Below, one piece after another: positions 21,796 through 33,049 of a stretch of 64,000 nucleotides of DNA. This DNA comes from Exophiala sp. HKRS030 (Eukaryota; Ascomycota; Eurotiomycetes; Chaetothyriales; Herpotrichiellaceae): the NCBI GenBank assembly GCA_023897205.1, contig JAHWDD010000006.1:2542001-2606000 (forward strand), in the 5' to 3' direction. Position 1 is the stretch's first letter. Each line of letters opens with the position of its first letter. A program made the position numbers and the translations under genes. The notes beneath the pieces were generated by a model. The model saw only the letters and a program-made list of their open reading frames with translations, did no database searches and was not told the origin of the DNA.

Positions 21796-22243
21796 ATAGG
21801 ACTTTTCTATCTATCCTCACCATCGTGTATGAGCTCAAAAAAGGAGGTAAGGCACTCGATCGTCTTTCCTGTTGACAGCCGACCATCATACACCAATGAA
21901 CTCTGGTTGGTGATGCCATTGTCTTTGCGCCAGGGGTGTTTGCCTCTTTCCTAGCACCATCGAGCTATTCATGTTTCATACAGCATGCAGCCCCAGATCT
22001 CCCTGGCACAGCTCAGCCTTCTCGGGGTGAACGTGACGACAGCGTCCAGGACAATCCAAGCGTCCAGAGCCCCGATACTTTGCAGATCTGGATCACGGGT
22101 GCTTTCGCTTCTGAGGATCGTATGAACGCTCCTCCTTGAGCGTCACAACCGCAACCTCAATCACCAGGTTCCTCCATGCACAATGCAGATACACAGCCTG
22201 AATGGCCATGAAACCAAATGAAATCAACCACAAATCCCAACCT
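21796..22243. other. Convergent intergenic region
   Basis: About 450 bp hold the 3' ends of the rightward F-box/RPEL gene and the leftward Myb-like gene. Nothing else is recognised. Confidence 0.5.
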
Positions 22244-23045
22244 TCACTTCCTACCCTCAACCTCCTCATCATTATCGTCCGCACTCGCGACAGAAGCCTT
22301 CACATCCTCTTTATCATCATCCTGACCCTCATCCTCCTCCACCTTTACTTCCTCTTCCTTCACGCTTTCTGCCGTCTTCTTCGTCTTCTTTCTTGGAGAC
22401 GACTTCTTAGTCACACCAGTCGGCTTGGTCGGAGAAAGTCCAGCAGGAGCTCCAGCGCTCTTGGTTCCATCAGCGTTGGGTACATTGAGACTGAGTTTCT
22501 TCCTGACACCTGCCCATGCGGCTTTGGCGGAGTTGCCATCCTTCAGACCGGAATCCTTGGCCATTCCATCATAGTTGACCTAGAAGATCGGCACAAAGTC
22601 ATGTGTTAGTCTAGGTTGTGCTGCAAGGGTAAATACTGGTGATAATGATGACGACATTTAAGGGTGATGAGTGGAAAGAAGACAAAGGAGAATCAACATC
22701 GAATAAACAATCCATCCACCAATTCCTTGCTCTAGTATATGTCCATGTGCCGAAACCAAAGACCTCATGACACGGCCCCTCTCACACAAATATCTTGAAC
22801 AAGCATTCCTCTTTGGAAGTCGATCTCGATCTCGATCTCAACTCTTGATCAAGATAAAAACATACCTGAAGTGAAAGTTCGGACTTGAGATTCTTCAGCG
22901 CCGCCACCAAGAGTTCCGTGTCGCGCGCACTGAGATCAATCGATCCTTGACCGTCTGTGTTCGCTTTGGGCTTTGCCCTGGGTTTGGACTTGGATTTGCC
23001 ATTGTCATTGGGGTGCACGTTGTTGGTGGTATTGGTGTCAGACAT
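22244..23045 (-). CDS. Small Myb-like/H1-like basic fungal nuclear protein
   Basis: Two exons: 23045-22866 and 22579-22244, with a 286-nt intron (GTATGT...CTAG); 171 aa. The N-terminus is a disordered Asn/Lys tail. The splice builds one helical unit: LSARDTELLVAALKNLKSEL, then VNYDGMAKDSGLKDGNSAKA and WAGVRKKLSL. This pattern (helix with Leu/Ala, Tyr-Asp-Lys, Ala-Trp-Arg-Lys) is the small Myb/SANT-like domain common in Pezizomycotina. The rest is Lys-rich with SPTKP and SPRKKTKK motifs, then a long acidic tail. A chromatin-associated DNA-binding role is inferred. The intron is longer than most in the window but the phases agree. Confidence 0.75.
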
Positions 23046-23737
23046 GATGGTTGGATGGCGGCTCTTGCTCGGTTGTGCTTTGAGTGTGAGATCTGATGAG
23101 ATCGACGAGAATGTAAGACGGCGAGGAGAGAGAACAGGGCAATGAATGAAAGAGAAGAAAGTCAAGGGAATGTGGAAGACAGAGGTGAAAGACCGTGCGG
23201 TGGTATAAAGTGGTGCAAGTACGCCTTGCCAACCCTATCTTATCGCACTGTCAATCGAGGTTCAGAGTCGAAAAGTAGAGTAGAGTCTACCGTTTGGGAC
23301 AGTTGTTAGGTGAAGTTGGAAGAGACGAATGGAAGGAAGAGTCAGCTATAGGAGACGATAAATATTAGGTATTGGACGAGGTCTGATCTACTCCAGGCAG
23401 TTGTTTGACACGATGGACATAACTATGTATGCACAATCCACATGCATGCACATGCTACTACAACAGAACACAGCAACACAGCAACCCAGCAACCCACCTA
23501 ACGGGGTTTGAGGTTTGTTGTCTTCGTCTTCAAGATCAGAGTGACCGGTGGTGACCGGTGGTGAGGTGACTGGTAGTGAGGTGACGAGTGACGGGTGAAG
23601 TCAAGAGTGGGAGGTTCACACGAGGATCAAGATCCTCGATCGACTACGAACTGACTGCACCGTACTGCACTGCACTGCACTGCGTGGGAAATGAATTAAA
23701 CCGATATAATATGAACCATTCGCTCGGGGATGGAAAT

Positions 23738-23911
23738 GTGAAGATACATGTAAACACAAACGTGAATGTGACTATAAATGTGAAGATAAACATGGATGTG
23801 GATCTGATTGTAATATCAGTCACAGTCACAGTCACACTCTTAGCCACAGCCATAGCCACAGCCATAGGTGCCATAGCCACAGCCCAGACAGCCCAGACAG
23901 CCCACCCGCGA
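23738..23911. repeat. Degenerate hexamer low-complexity tract
   Basis: AATGTGAAGATA-like, then CAGTCACAGTCAC-like, then AGCCATAGCCACAG-like and CCCAGACAG-like units run in succession. The six-base periodicity keeps frames open on both strands and mimics a protein made of alternating Val/Asn/Thr or Ala/Ile residues. Confidence 0.8.
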
Positions 23912-24209
23912 CGAGGCTGAGAAGAACAAGGTAGTTAGTTATACTACCCCATACTATATGTACTATACGCAATAAGTAGTAGTAACTAGTTAGTGGCAAG
24001 GTGCCTTATGGCTAGCCGGCTGGCGACAGAGACATTATATAGAGGAAATTTATATTGCTGTACTATATAGCTCGTATTATATCGTATTATCGTATTCTCG
24101 ATCGATATGTATTTATATTAGGTACCTAGCTATCCCGTGTTGTTGTGGTCGTGGACCTGAGCCGTGATTTCGTGGCTCATGACTCGTGACTCGTGATCCT
24201 ACCTACATA

Positions 24210-24240
24210 GGGTAGGGCAGGGTAGGGCAGGGTAGGGTAG
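24210..24240 (+). repeat. G-run array (possible G-quadruplex)
   Basis: Alternating GGGTA and GGGCA units give six runs of three G separated by two-base loops, enough for an intramolecular G-quadruplex on the plus strand. The array is distal to the HET gene's 3' end. Confidence 0.7.
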
Positions 24241-24791
24241 GTGCTTGCTGCTGTTAAATATGGAAAAGGTCTCGTGAGAATCCAGATGATGCTCTCCTGG
24301 TAGTCTGGTGTTCCCGTAGTCCGGAGTTGGGTGTCTTGCGGCAAAGGTATATTCTCAGGGAACTAGTTAAACTAACTAGTCAGGTAGGTAGGTAAGACGA
24401 CCTGCCAACATGATTCTCGGCCAGCCAGCTTCTGCGTATCCGTATCCGTGTTCCAGGATGAGACTGTAGACTATCGAGGACGGAAGTGGCCTTGAAATCG
24501 AAACGACGCCTGGACTCAGCCGTGGTCGTTCGGATGGTGTAATGTCATGGAAATACCCCTGGTACAATGATGACTGTTGTAGACCCCAGACTCGACTCTT
24601 CAAAGCGTGGATCTAGTCGCACGCACGCTTAGGTCTGCGCGCGAGAGAGAAAATAGCCTTCAGGTATCATATGAGTTCAATGTCGAACAACTCACCAGAC
24701 TCGCGGTCCTCGTCAGTGATAGGATCCGCGAGGAAGGAATTAACGAGACAGCACCCTCCCAAGACGCTCATCTGATTTTTCTTGCTGTGCC

Positions 24792-26744
24792 TCAGAGCCA
24801 CCAAGTTATCGACGCCATCGATAAATCCCACAATGTCGCCTTGTTCGCATGTCCCGGACACAATCCGATATGACCATCGTCTGTGGCGAAAAGTACGTTC
24901 CTGCTGATCACAAGCCTGACGTTGTAGCCATAGATGAACTCGAGCCACAGATCGAAGCCCTCGGAACTTTCTGGGTCGAAATACCCATTGGGTAGAAATA
25001 AGAGTTGAAGGTAAAAATCTCGCACCGATGTCTTTGCCACATGCTCGCGTAATAGATCCTTCCACAATTTGTCTGAAGAAGGACTTTGCCTGATAATGTC
25101 GAGAATGGTCTCGACTATCTCGACGGTCTCGCTTTCGATCAATTCATTCTGCCCATATTCGCGTGCAAACGCCTGCCATCTTCTATGAACTTCAATAATG
25201 CTTGCAAAGGTGGCAGCCGGGCCAGACAAAATGACCGACTCGCCATTAGAGAGGGGAGATGGGCTGAGGGACTGGTCGCGCATAATTTTCTCGCTGATAA
25301 CTTGCATTCTCGCGCGCACGCCAGAAAGATTGATATCTCCACCGGCAAAGTGAGACTGCATACCTGGACAGCTAATGGCATGAATTTCCGCCTGTGGGGA
25401 AAATGAAGCTCGCAATGTCAACCTGCCCTCTCTGTATCGGCCGCGGACAATCTTGCTGTTTCTCTCTGGGCAATCAAGGAGACTGCGAGGATTTACTGGT
25501 GTCAAAAATCGCGCTTTTGGTGTCCAGTCAGGAACCCATGTTGGCAAGAGATCCCACGGATTCAACGGCAATGTCACCAACCCAGATCCAGCTTCTTGTA
25601 CAACCATCCCACCATATCCTTGTTCAGCCATTGCAGCAGCGAATGTCGCGAAGACAATTTCATGCTCTATATTATAGTCTGGACGAGGGAATTTGTGAGC
25701 ATCCGTGGCCATCGATAGTAGAGCAAAGATTGTGTCAGAATCCTCCTTTGTCTCAAAATCACGGCAATGGTTCAGAAGCTGTAGCAGCATAATCCCATTA
25801 TTCTTGATCCTGTGCTCCCGTAGCCTTTCTATCGTCAAAATGTTGGCGATGCCTCTCGAATGAGCCGAGCTTCGTATGCGTCTTTCAAAATTGGGAAAAA
25901 CTGCACCAGGAAATTCTCCCTGTCGATAGGCATTTATGCAAGCACTGCAGTCGTTGATATCTCCCCATGGGACCGTTCGCTCGTCGATGTGCACAGTGAT
26001 ATTGGGATTCAGCAGCACCTCTTGAATGATCCATCGACGTTGGAAGTATCGAGAGCTTAGGATGTTGCTCAGGGCATCCCAAACACTTCCCTGGCGCGAG
26101 AAGCGGGATTCATCCTGCTCCTCATCAAAGGCGCTCTTATGTAGCAAGAACGCGCGATAACAATGAGACAGCTGTTGAATGAGGCTCACGGCATTGTCAT
26201 AGTCTTCTGCAGAAAGCCCCTTAATAGGATCCAATAGATCGAACTGGAGTATGTCATCGTAGTGGTTCTTAGAAATGCCCATCCAAACATGGACTACAAC
26301 CGCAGAAGAATAAATCTGACACATCATCAAAACCTGCTGAGACTTTTCTGAGGAATCAGTTTGATTGATGCTCAGCTGGTCGATCCAAATTAAAGTCTTC
26401 CCAAGCTTGAAGAGATTTGTTAACATATTTGCACAACTCCGAGTGACATTGAAAGGTGTGTGACCGATGCATTCAATTGCTTGATCGAATTCCTCGTCGC
26501 CCCAATGATAGGATACGGCGTCATATTGAGGTGGATTGTTGATGTCAGCAACCTCTAGCTTGCATGATAGTCTAGAATTTGTCGCATTCGATGACAGGCG
26601 TATCAGGCGGATCTGATCATCATCAAGTTTTTGCCATTTCGTGCTATCATGGAGAACTGAGGTTGGGACAGGCGTCTTTTGAGTCGGAGTCTGATTTTCA
26701 TTTTGACCATCACTGACAGTGAGCTTCTCGAACAAAAGATCCAT
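24792..26744 (-). CDS. HET-domain protein (heterokaryon incompatibility), C-terminal frame break
   Basis: Single exon in the current frame, 650 aa from the ATG at 26744; the frame extends upstream only through a GTG. The HET domain spans about residues 75-230: IRLIRLSS, YDAVSYHWGD, LIWIDQLSINQTD, QVLMMCQIYSSA and VVHVWMG, then FQRRWIIQEVL. HET proteins trigger cell death after fusion of unlike hyphae or act in innate-type recognition. The usual HET C-terminal block (GDIVGFIDG then LVALR-type strands) is not in this frame. It is intact in the next frame and ends at 24667. One extra base near 24853-24857 would join the two and add about 60 residues. As written, the protein ends early in ITWWL. 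This is either a real truncation or a sequence error. Confidence 0.85.
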   Translation of the reverse strand: MDLLFEKLTVSDGQNENQTPTQKTPVPTSVLHDSTKWQKLDDDQIRLIRLSSNATNSRLSCKLEVADINNPPQYDAVSYHWGDEEFDQAIECIGHTPFNVTRSCANMLTNLFKLGKTLIWIDQLSINQTDSSEKSQQVLMMCQIYSSAVVVHVWMGISKNHYDDILQFDLLDPIKGLSAEDYDNAVSLIQQLSHCYRAFLLHKSAFDEEQDESRFSRQGSVWDALSNILSSRYFQRRWIIQEVLLNPNITVHIDERTVPWGDINDCSACINAYRQGEFPGAVFPNFERRIRSSAHSRGIANILTIERLREHRIKNNGIMLLQLLNHCRDFETKEDSDTIFALLSMATDAHKFPRPDYNIEHEIVFATFAAAMAEQGYGGMVVQEAGSGLVTLPLNPWDLLPTWVPDWTPKARFLTPVNPRSLLDCPERNSKIVRGRYREGRLTLRASFSPQAEIHAISCPGMQSHFAGGDINLSGVRARMQVISEKIMRDQSLSPSPLSNGESVILSGPAATFASIIEVHRRWQAFAREYGQNELIESETVEIVETILDIIRQSPSSDKLWKDLLREHVAKTSVRDFYLQLLFLPNGYFDPESSEGFDLWLEFIYGYNVRLVISRNVLFATDDGHIGLCPGHANKATLWDLSMASITWWL

Positions 26745-27597
26745 CCTTGAGAAGCGTATGGCAAGTTTGCGAAAGAGACCAAAGGGGGACGCATCCAAGT
26801 CACTGCACAGCTGGAGGAGGATGTTGTTGTTGTTATAGCTCCTACCATTACTAAGAGGAGCACGGCGTGCCTTTACTGCTAGACCATGGCTAGGCACCTA
26901 GATAACCTTAGCAGTGGTGGTTTATTTTCTTCCTCTGGCATTACTTAGTGGTGCACCCCTCTCCAACTAGTGACGCCAAGGCAGACTCTAGTAGATTCGG
27001 GGGCGCTCTGAGATCAGGCGCACATGGGCCTCATTGATGCCCGCAAAACTGGGAAGGTCCACAACACAAATACACTGACATCTTAACGTCTATTTGGTCT
27101 CCTCAGTATCCTGTTTGGAGTGCTAGCATGGTTAGTGATCGTGAAGGACGAAGAAGAAATCGTATCGGGTGTACCTCGTCAAAAGACATGCCTTTGCATT
27201 TTCGCCGTATAGACATCACATCACATCTCGAAAGTCGGAAGGATGAAACAATGTTCGTGAGTGTCGAGGCCAAGACGTACGATGCACTCTTCGCATCCAC
27301 CATGACGTGAGTACTGGTTGTGTAGAGGGCTTGACTCCTCCACGATAGTTGTGCAACTGATCAGGCTGAAGCCTGCATATGCATGGTCGGCGCCTGTCTC
27401 TCCGGCCAACCACTAAGAAGATAGGACGTGACAATTAAGTTCGGCGTCCACCCTTCTCTTGTGTCACTTGCCGCGCACTCTGAGTGCCCGACCTTGGAAG
27501 CGCAGCACGCATCTGAGGTTGTCCGTCGTGGTCTCGTTTCAGGGACAGATTTGTGATACTCTCGTTCCTCGACCCGTGCTTGCTTAGCCAATCTCCA
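26745..27597. other. Intergenic, 850 bp
   Basis: Promoter side of the HET gene and the 3' side of the methyltransferase gene, both on the minus strand. Several small frames overlap at 27100-27600 but none is supported. Confidence 0.5.
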
Positions 27598-28714
27598 TCA
27601 CGAATGAGGTTTCTGGCCGTATACGACATAGCTTAATTCCAAAAGTTAGTCTTCGAATATTCCTGGAGTATAACACTCACAAATCATATTGTCCATGAAA
27701 TTTTCGAGTTCTGAAATCTTGCCTGATCTCTATGAGGAAAGCTTGAATTTCCTCGTAACTCCAGGGTTCTGGCGCAGAAGGTAAAGTACCGAGGCAGATA
27801 GCTTCCACCGCTGCTTGCATTTGTAACAGATTATAGCTGCCAACTTCTTTTTGGAATGGATCCTTTGGCCAAGGACCAAGAGGGAGCAAGATTTTATGAG
27901 CATGGACGTTTTGAAACCCGGCCTCTTTCATCCACCGTTCAAGTGACCTCCCTGGCTTCATGTCAAAACCCTGAGCTTCTCTGGCGCCACCGGACATGGC
28001 GTGGAATTTGGCTATTGCCGAGTCGGGAGGAATGGAATTGTCACGGGAATAAAGAAACGTGTCCCAGTCTTGGAACTCGACCCAGCCACCAGGCTTTGTA
28101 CAGTCAAAGGCCTGTTGGACAAGGCGAGGCCAGTTCCTGACGGCGCCAGCCAGGAAGCGAGCGTGGACAAAATCAAAAGGCTGTGTTTCGTATCCCCAGT
28201 CTTCTTCAATATCGTCAACGATGAATGTGAGATTGGGGGGAATCAAGGTGGGTTGAGTCGGGCTCAGGTCGTTACCAATAACCTCGGCGGATTCATGTTC
28301 ATCTGCAAAATGGATTGCCCAGATCCCGGTGCCGGTGGCGAGGTCGATGACTCTGTTGTGGTTGGCTGCCAGAGGCGCAAAGTAAAGGCGGTTGCCCATG
28401 GCTTTGTAGATGAGAGCATGGTGAATGTCAAGTCGCTCGTTCTCCTGTTCATCGTTTGGAAGTGAGTATCTTCCCATCCTGAATGCGTGGTATGTCCTGC
28501 CATGAATTTCAGGAAAATTGGTGACGGACGAAGTTATGGAAGCAGTATAGGTGGAAATTTCCTCGCCGTAAGCCGAGTCATTGTCGAATGTATCAATTTC
28601 GAAGTTGGACATGAGTGATGTCTGTTGTGGATCTGAGGGACCAGGGAGGGTGGGCGCGTTTGTTGAGTCTGACAGATCGGAGCCTCTGATCAACACGTGC
28701 CCAGATTCTGGCAT
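27598..28714 (-). CDS. LaeA-like SAM-dependent methyltransferase
   Basis: Two exons: 28714-27681 and 27631-27598, with a 49-nt intron (GTGAGT donor, GACTAAC branch site, AAG acceptor); 355 aa. Reading through the donor stops at once, while splicing restores the family ending YDFYVVYGQKP. Class I methyltransferase motifs are seen: RVIDLATGTGIWAIHFAD (motif I), EVIGNDLSPTQP, FIVDDIEEDW, FDFVHARFLAGAV and KPGGWVEFQDWD. The N-terminal part has the EIHGRTYHAFR block that precedes the Rossmann fold in LaeA-type proteins. LaeA regulates secondary metabolism with velvet proteins, but the genome-wide LaeA-like family is large and most members have no known role. The start at 28714 is the first true ATG. 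Confidence 0.9.
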
Positions 28715-29343
28715 GGTGAAAGAGCCCAGCAAGTTGACCAGGGGTTGTTTTGATGTTGGTCAGTGTGATCAATGGAGGTTTGAGGTAATACTCAGAAGGG
28801 TCTTTGTCAAAATGGGAGGATTCCAAGTTTATTGAGATAGACTTTGTTCTTCCATTAAGGCATATTTTAAGTGCCGCTTGGCATCGATGCTTGTGAGAAT
28901 TCGCCAATGTCTAATTGCCACGAGTTCGTTAGCCAAGATTAGTTCACCCGCAAGCTCTCAGTAAATGGCACCATCGACGTACCTAAATCGAGTTGGTTCG
29001 TGCTGGTTCTCTGAAGTAGGCACTAATGACTCCTTAGGCGCGGGATAGGCTTTTAGCTCCATAAAACTTGTTAGAGCAGCGGGGTAGCAGTCTCCAGTCT
29101 CCAGTCTCAGTCTCGGGTCTTCCCGATTCCCCTCCCGACCTCTACTCCGTACAAGTTTACCCCTCAGTGCCATCTCATGTCCTCTTCCACTCGTTTTGTT
29201 TATTGATACCTAGGCAGTACAAAATACTCGGTACATCTTATTGCATTGGATCTGTTCCTCAACCTCCTCCTTGGTACCCAGTTACAACCCTTGCGACTTG
29301 ATCGAATTGGCACATTCACCGAGAATCCCTCACATGCCATACA
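28715..29343. promoter_or_regulatory. Divergent promoter region
   Basis: About 630 bp lie between the leftward methyltransferase and the rightward hydrolase. TACTCCGTAC lies at 29143-29152. No other element is clear. Confidence 0.4.
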
Positions 29344-30403
29344 ATGGCTGAAGAACTCCCTGCCTTTGATCCACAATGGCTAGCGGTATACCTTCCCGCT
29401 CCACCATACCTAGACAATTGCTCAAGATCTGCAGGCTGAGGCAATGTTTGGAGGTCGTATTGTCCTGGACGCCGAACCGGTTCAACAAAGTCGAGATCGA
29501 TTTGCGGGGATTTTTGCAAGCGTTCTACCCTTCATTCCACCCCCAACCGGCGCAGTACGTACCGAAGATGTACAGGTTTCCTCGACACAGCGGATACGGA
29601 TATATACCCCACCGGTCAATCAGACTCTTTACCTGTAGGATTGTATATTCATTCTGGAGGTTGGTATACCGGGAGCATAGAGAGCGAGGACTTTTTGTGT
29701 AGGAACATTGCAGAGAAGTCCAACATCATTCTGTTTTCTCCAGAATATCGTCTTGCTCCAGAACATCCCTATCCAGCCGGTCTCGAAGATGTCTGCGCGG
29801 CGTACGAGTTTATGCACGCCAAAGCCAAAGATTTTGGAGGAGATGCGACCAAAAAGTTCATCATGGGTGGCTCCGCTGGAGGTAATTTAGCCGCTTGTGT
29901 CGCCTTGAAGTATTCTTCGAAGCCGGACTTGAAACCTGCAGGTTTGATTGCTGCTTGTCTCACTACGTGCGATCCTAAAGCTTTGCCGTCCGAGTTCAAG
30001 AGCAGATATACCCCGAACTATACTCTGATGCGCCGATGATCGGAAATGCTATCATGAAACAAGCAAGAGGTAAGCCATGAACGCATTGAAGATGGCAGAG
30101 CTGGCTGAACCAATGTTAGTGTGGTACAACGCGCCCGACCCTGAAGATCCCCTATACTCGCCGCTGTTGCACCCAGATATCAAGCTTCTGCCCAAGTCTT
30201 ATATTGCCGCTTGCACCAAGGACCCGACGCATCAAGAGTCTGTCTTCTTTTACGAAGAAGCAAAGAAACAAGGCGTCGATGTCGACTTGGTTGAATGGGT
30301 GGGGTGGCCACATTTTTTCTGGGTCCTTCCGATGCTTCCCAAATCTGCCGAGTTTATGGAGGTATGGAACACAAAGCTGAGGGACATGATTGCGACTTGG
30401 TAA
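29344..30403 (+). pseudogene. Alpha/beta hydrolase fold-3 (HSL/lipase family), two frame breaks
   Basis: The gene structure is still readable. Exon 1 is 29344-29385 (AFDPQWLA), with a 49-nt intron 29386-29434. Exon 2 starts at 29435 and exon 3 at 30120 after an intron 30070-30119 (GTAAGC, GCTGAAC branch site, TTAG). The family's oxyanion loop appears as YIHSGGW, the nucleophile elbow as MGGSAGGN (usual GDSAGG) and the His as WPHFFW. Two breaks interrupt it. Near 29625-29632 the frame ending RIRIYTPPVNQT must shift to enter LPVGLYIHSGG. At the C4 run 30011-30014 it must shift again to read PELYSDAPMIGN. Each needs one extra base. If the sequence is correct, no full enzyme can be made. It is divergent from the LaeA-like gene. 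Confidence 0.8.
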
Positions 30404-33049
30404 TTCTCCTGTCGTTTCGCCAAACTCTTTCCAGTCCTATACTCACGTTATCAATGTAGAATTTGAGTTCACCGGCCACGTCAACTTGGCTCCCTGTACC
30501 TGGACGGGAAACGCCAGTGTAAGAATGGCTCCACTGTACCACTACCAGCTTGGAAGGGCCCTGAGTACGTAAATGGTTCCTTCCAGGGTCACATCTTATT
30601 GAGAGTCAAGAAGTCTCGGTCTCAGTTTCGGGAATCCGGCCCGGGCCTGAAGACACTCTCGACTATTACCATGCTCGAGTCTCAAGCTCTCAGCACGTAT
30701 ACCGCGACTACTCCATACCTTGGTCTATCATTCTAGATGGCTTGGCCAGGTTAGGAATGGAGACACGGCAGAGTGTGAACAATGTTCAATAACAACTAGC
30801 CCCGTCGACGGTGGTCGAGTCGAACAGTCAATCTCATGCGCGAGGGCTGAACGACGAAGCATCCCCTGAAGAGCTAGCACGTCACCCTCCTACTTGTTTC
30901 TTCCTACCTGCATTCCGCGTCCAAGTTTCAACGACGAGAGCCAAGTGAAAGAACAGCGTGTGTAATTTGAGCAATGCCCAATGGATAATTAGCCATGTGT
31001 ATCGCAGCATCAGAGGCTGGTGTGATCAACTAGCCGTTTGTTAAATCCTATGAGGAGGAGATAGACCTTGTTCAGCCGGAGTCTAGGCCAAGACAGCGGC
31101 CGTGGTGGCCTTGCCGGAGCTTTGGTGCGCGGAGTAAAGCTTGACTAGCTGATTGAACTGACTAGGTCAGGTCTACTCGACGAATACGGAGTAACAAGTA
31201 TTAGGTACCTAATCCGTACTCCGTAGTCAGATGTGGTTTTGCTCCCCGGTCCAAAGCCTTTTACGCGACAGTCTGAGATATCCTTGCATGCGCGAGCGAG
31301 ACCTGAGAGTAAGACCTAGGACGTTTGAGGCTGGAGCTTCCAGAAACAGAGCGCCCAGCTCTCTAGAAGTCGAATCTGGTTCATGGGTAACAGATGCTTG
31401 GGTCATTCCAATTGGGATTTTGATCGGCACCCCCTGTCTTGAATCTCGACTCGTCATTTCGTCCTTGGGTCAATTATGAGCGTCCAATTCCTCTGGCGTC
31501 GTCAAGAATTGCTCCGTCAACATCTACGATGCGGCTCAACTCACTCGACCAGCTCGACTCAGTATCTTAGGAGCTGGAATGGCTTCTCAATAGGACCGAG
31601 ATTCAGGATTCTCATCGTTGGTTGTCACCGGAGCAATGTTGAGCAAGTCTTCGGGCGCAAGGTAAGTCTCAGCGCTCTTAATGGTCTTCGTCCGACGATG
31701 CCAAGGAAAATGGAACATTTCTCTGTGTGGGCGGATGTGTCGAATTCATAACAATTATTCTCAGCCTTGGTTCTTCATCTGCACCGTATTCGCATACGAG
31801 CCGAGCTCGAGATACTTTCGGCTTCCTCAAGACTGGGCTGAGGTGTGCTTTTACTCGCGGTGTCCCATATCCCCATCATATCAAGTGGATTCATAGGCAA
31901 ACATTTGTACCCAAAGTTTCCTTTCCAGGTTGTGGCCCTTCGGGCACGGCACGCACAATGAACACTAGGCACGTTTCTCGGACGAACTCACGCGTGGCAC
32001 GTCTAGTCGAGGTTGGTGTCATCAAATTCTTGCGGACCTTTTGAAGCTTCCCCGTCTCCACCTAATATGCGACCTCCTTCTGCATTTCTAGCGTTCTTTC
32101 TCCAGACTTACTCCGTACAAATTGCAGCTCCTAAGAACAACCATCGGCAAGGGACCAAGGGTTTGTGATTTGTGGATACCCATCTTGTTACCCCTACCAG
32201 ACGCGAAAGACAAAAAGACTTGAAGAGCTCGACGTCAAGGCGCATTAACCAGCCCATTGATTCAACGGGACGGGTGGCGCTAGGACAAATAACGACACAG
32301 GTAACAAAGCGATACTCGCGAGCGGCCGCCTTTGGGGTCTAACTACTCCGAAGAAAAGCTGCGAAGGACGGCCAGGGATTTTCCCGTTTCGAATCTTCTG
32401 TCGCCTTTTCCTCAATATTACTTGCTGGCGCCTGATTGTCACCCGGGATCATGACCAAATTGCACCTTGCTTACTTTCTGATGTGGACTATCCCATCCTG
32501 GGATGCCTTTGTGCGCGAAATTCGAGCTTCCAGTGATTTCTTCCTGCGTATCCGAAGCACGTGGACTGGGGAGAGTACCCCTGGTCTACGGGTTTGGTGT
32601 AATGAGACCACTGACCGGCCCGCTGCTGAGTGGATCTTTTCCAGGTTCTCCTAAGCTAAATAGTCTGCCGTGCAGTCGGTGGCTTCGAGAGTCGGAACGT
32701 CCCAGTTGATTGGGGAGAAGATCGCTGCGTACGACAGGGCCTAAGCTCTGTGCTTTTGGAAGAAGGCCAATTCGGTTCAGAGCTCGTCGCATTCAGGACG
32801 AGAAGATCAGCACTGAGAGGCGGGACGCTCGCTCCTCGTCTGTTACACTCGAAACGCCATACCCAAAGTCTACAAGATATGCGTCTGAAGCGTCCTTTCA
32901 ATATAAGCGTTCATTTCCCCGGACCTCATGAATGATAGGACCACGTGTAGGACTGTTCGGAATCTTTTGGCTTCCACAAAATTCATTCAACCCTCCTTCC
33001 GAAGCATTCACTTGCTTATTTGCACCAAAAACAGTCCACTGCTGCAACC
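30404..33049. other. Gene-poor 2.6 kb stretch
   Basis: No confident gene. At 31476-31680 a rightward frame contains RFRILIVG followed by a GTAAGT donor, reminiscent of a P-loop GTPase start but lacking a GKS/T motif. TACGGAGTA motifs lie at 31185-31193, 31217-31225 and 32109-32118. Base composition is ordinary, with no obvious AT-rich RIP signature. Confidence 0.5.

Larger units (their letters stand above)
23046..24666. other. Repeat-rich intergenic region, 1.6 kb
   Basis: It holds the promoter of the Myb-like gene, hexameric low-complexity sequence at 23738-23935, repeated GTGACTCGTGA strings near 24175-24200 and a G-run array at 24210-24240. The rightward frame at 23588-23920 arises from the repeats and is not a gene. 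Confidence 0.6.

Noticed and set aside
23588..23920. 110-codon frame with Val/Asn and Thr/Val alternation
   Set aside because: Produced by six-base repeats; no conserved motif.
24667..25065. 132-codon leftward frame as a separate gene
   Set aside because: Its useful part is the displaced C-terminus of the HET protein; the upstream part is antisense-like noise.
26745..26897. 51-residue N-terminal extension of the HET frame
   Set aside because: It begins with GTG and lies outside the HET domain; the ATG at 26744 is the better start.
30077..30403. 108-codon frame as its own gene
   Set aside because: It is the last exon of the hydrolase with intron sequence read through at the left.
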